From an uncultured Actinomycetes bacterium (GTDB taxonomy: Bacteria; Actinomycetota; Acidimicrobiia; Acidimicrobiales; Ilumatobacteraceae): a DNA stretch of 25,539 nt. A model generated the notes under the pieces. That model had not been told where the DNA came from. It worked only from the letters and a program-made list of their open reading frames with translations, and ran no database searches. Location of the stretch: positions 1 to 25,539 of the forward strand of contig CALBSD010000086.1 of assembly GCA_937927625.1 (NCBI GenBank), read 5' to 3'. This document shows, piece by piece, positions 23,681-25,539 of the stretch; positions within the stretch are counted from its first letter, which is position 1, and every line of letters starts with the position of its first letter. The position numbers and the translations under genes are program-made.

Positions 23681-25113
23681 AGTTGACTCCCCTTCTTATG
23701 TGACAGTGCCGACTTCGCTACATCGACATCATTAAACGGATGATGGACACCGGCTACTTCTTGAGTTGCCTCATGTCCCTTTCCAGCGATCACCACTATG
23801 TCACCACGCTCAGCGACTGAGATGGCGGATGCAATCGCAAGAGCACGATCTGCTTCTGTATAAACAGCTTCCGAGGATTTCGTCACCCCAGCAAGAACAG
23901 CATTGATAATCGACATTGGATCTTCACTTCGAGGATTATCTGACGTAACAAATAGAAGATCAGCTTCATCTGCCGCATGCCCCATTAACGGTCGCTTTCC
24001 GGCATCGCGGTCACCACCACACCCAAACACAATGATGACCCGACCAGAACAAATTGCGCGCGCAGAAGAGATCACTTCTCGCAGTCCATCTGGAGTGTGT
24101 GCGTAATCAACAACAACACCGATTCCTGAATCGTTCGAGACTGATTCAAAACGTCCAGGAATCTGCCCTAACTGCGCACACCCTTCGACTATTGCTTCGC
24201 TAGAAACACCAAGAACATCACATGCAGTCATCGCGCCCAACACATTGATCAGGGTAAATCCACCGCCCATGGGCACGGAGATGTTCATTCCACGCCAGAT
24301 ACACGAGACGCTGTCAACACGCACAGTGGCATCTGATGCATCACTCAACGAAAATGCAGTCATAGGAATTGGTGCGACATCGAGAAGTAGTCGACCATGC
24401 GGATCATCGCTGTTCATGACACCGTGACGAGACAACTCAGGAGTAAACAACTGAGCTTTCGCTGCAAAGTACGCCTCTTCGGTCTTGTGGTAGTCCAAAT
24501 GATCACGGGAAATATTCGTAAATATCGCAACGTCGTACATCACGCCAGAAACGCGACATTGGTCGAGCGCATGAGATGACACTTCCATCACAACGTGGGT
24601 CACTCCACTTTCGACATGCTGACGCAATGCAGCCTGAAGATCAATTGCTTCAGGCGTTGTTCGAACACCCGACAAAGTGCCCATGACCTCAGTGGTATGT
24701 CCTGCAGCGCGCAGAATGGAAGCAACCATGGCTGCAGTTGAGGTTTTCCCGTTCGTTCCTGTGATTCCCACCATCGTGAGTAAGCGTGAAGGAAATCCAA
24801 ATGCGGCAGATGCGATGTGGCCAACTGCAGCGCGAACGTTTGGCACTGTTATTACAGCGACAGACTCAGGCAGGCCCGACACTGGCGTATCGACGAGCAC
24901 TGCCACTGCCCCATCAGCAACAGCCTGCAACGCGAACTGATGACCATCAAACTTCTCGCCTTGAATACAGCAGTAGAGATCCCCTGCCTGCACCGAACGG
25001 GAATCCTGTGTCATGCCAGTGATGTCTCGGTCTACACCTTCTATTTGCGCTGCTATCCCCGAAGACGCAATGAGTGCGGTGGCACTAACAGAGGAGATGG
25101 AATAACGAGACAT
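23677..25113 (-). CDS. murE: UDP-MurNAc-tripeptide synthetase (meso-diaminopimelate type)
   Basis: MurE adds the third residue of the stem peptide. The 478-residue protein has the N-terminal domain with DSRSVQAGDLYCCIQG (about 37-52), the ATP loop GTNGKTSTA (119-127), the lysine of YFAAKAQLF (about K220) that is carbamylated in the family, and VVDYAHTPDGL (about 334-344). The substrate signature DNPR (392-395) is the one used by enzymes that add meso-diaminopimelate, so the cell wall should be the A1gamma-type found in most actinobacteria of this order. The ATG at 25113 is 15 bases after ftsI, with an AGAGG stretch about 12 bases upstream. The stop overlaps mraY directly. Confidence 0.97.
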   Translation of the reverse strand: MSRYSISSVSATALIASSGIAAQIEGVDRDITGMTQDSRSVQAGDLYCCIQGEKFDGHQFALQAVADGAVAVLVDTPVSGLPESVAVITVPNVRAAVGHIASAAFGFPSRLLTMVGITGTNGKTSTAAMVASILRAAGHTTEVMGTLSGVRTTPEAIDLQAALRQHVESGVTHVVMEVSSHALDQCRVSGVMYDVAIFTNISRDHLDYHKTEEAYFAAKAQLFTPELSRHGVMNSDDPHGRLLLDVAPIPMTAFSLSDASDATVRVDSVSCIWRGMNISVPMGGGFTLINVLGAMTACDVLGVSSEAIVEGCAQLGQIPGRFESVSNDSGIGVVVDYAHTPDGLREVISSARAICSGRVIIVFGCGGDRDAGKRPLMGHAADEADLLFVTSDNPRSEDPMSIINAVLAGVTKSSEAVYTEADRALAIASAISVAERGDIVVIAGKGHEATQEVAGVHHPFNDVDVAKSALSHKKGSQL

Positions 25114-25128
25114 AGGAGCACGACACCT

Positions 25129-25539
25129 CTAGTGGCTCACGGGCTTGGAGCCAGGAGCACAACCGGTGCCGACACCAGTTGCCTCGATACCGAGTTCATG
25201 CATCACAGTTGGTACGAGACGCGCAAAGACTGGTGCTGCCGCAGTACCACCGAAGCGATCTCGTGACGATGCATCAGGTTCGTCGATGCTAATGAGCATC
25301 GTGACCTTTGGATCGGCAGCTGGAAAGAAACCAGCGAACGATGCGAAGTAGCGACGACCACCCTTATCAGTGGTGTACGTACCGTTGCTCTGCACCTTGT
25401 AGCCAGTTCCGGTTTTACCAGCGATTTCCATGCCTTTGACTTTCGCCAAGGTGCCGGTACCGCTACAAATAACACCTCGCATCATGTCGATCATGGTTGC
25501 GGACGTGGCGGGTGTGAGCACAGGACGTGTAATCGAATC
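25129..25539 (-). CDS. ftsI: Class B penicillin-binding protein (FtsI/PBP3), C-terminal fragment
   Basis: The frame is open to the right edge, so only the last 136 residues of the transpeptidase are visible. The fragment contains IAGKTGTGYK, the conserved KTG box of penicillin-binding enzymes (residues 42-44 of the fragment). It is preceded by the typical helix TPATSATMIDMMRGVI and followed by FASFAGFFPAADPKVTMLISIDEP and GGTAAAPVFARL, the usual end of class B transpeptidase domains. FtsI cross-links septal peptidoglycan outside the membrane, working with FtsW. Position just upstream of murE is the classical ftsI place. The SxxK and SxN boxes, the membrane anchor and the start codon lie outside the window. 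Confidence 0.93.
   Translation of the reverse strand, partial: DSITRPVLTPATSATMIDMMRGVICSGTGTLAKVKGMEIAGKTGTGYKVQSNGTYTTDKGGRRYFASFAGFFPAADPKVTMLISIDEPDASSRDRFGGTAAAPVFARLVPTVMHELGIEATGVGTGCAPGSKPVSH

Overview
The window looks like a chromosomal segment from an uncultured actinobacterium of moderate GC (roughly 50-55% by eye). An Acidimicrobiia-type freshwater or marine lineage is my best guess. The basis is the gene order: a division and cell wall (dcw) cluster without ftsA, with sepF and yggT downstream of ftsZ, running into ileS, a DksA/TraR-like gene, lspA, rluD and dnaE. That arrangement is characteristic of Streptomyces and Mycobacterium. Frequent GTG/TTG starts and likely leaderless genes fit the same group. 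I saw no rRNA, tRNA, insertion sequence, prophage, integrase or CRISPR array.

Layout, left to right. Positions 1-378 (+) hold the 3' end of a YyaL/SPATA20-type thioredoxin-domain protein. It converges on a minus-strand pair, a nitroreductase (356-955) and an unrecognised, weakly GNAT-like protein (960-1619). Then come dnaE (1722-5249) and an alkaline-phosphatase-superfamily phosphodiesterase (5346-6452). The latter is divergent from an Rrf2-type regulator (6482-6940, +), with only 29 bases between their start codons. From 6959 to the right edge every gene is on the minus strand. In transcription order (right to left) they are: ftsI (partial), murE, mraY, murD, ftsW, murG, murC, murB, ftsQ, ftsZ, yggS, sepF, yggT, ileS, a DksA-like gene, lspA and rluD.

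How the genes work together. MurB, MurC, MurD and MurE build UDP-MurNAc-peptide. MraY and MurG make lipid I and lipid II. FtsW and FtsI polymerise and cross-link septal peptidoglycan. FtsQ, FtsZ and SepF build the divisome. Most junctions overlap or lie within 30 bases, which implies translational coupling. LspA matures lipoproteins, while IleS, RluD and DnaE are housekeeping functions often found next to this cluster in actinobacteria.

Main points of interest. (1) The DksA-like protein has a tail of about 22 Lys-Ala-Pro units, like the tails of histone H1 or mycobacterial HU, and has lost all four zinc-finger cysteines. (2) Three expected genes are missing from their usual slots: murF (murE overlaps mraY directly), divIVA (between yggT and ileS) and the ylmD/pgeF laccase-domain gene (between ftsZ and yggS). 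(3) Three genes have a TAnnnT element exactly six bases before the start codon, predicting leaderless transcripts. (4) The Rrf2/phosphodiesterase pair shares a very short intergenic region with an inverted repeat over both start codons. I found no clearly new multi-gene system; the rest is ordinary core genome.
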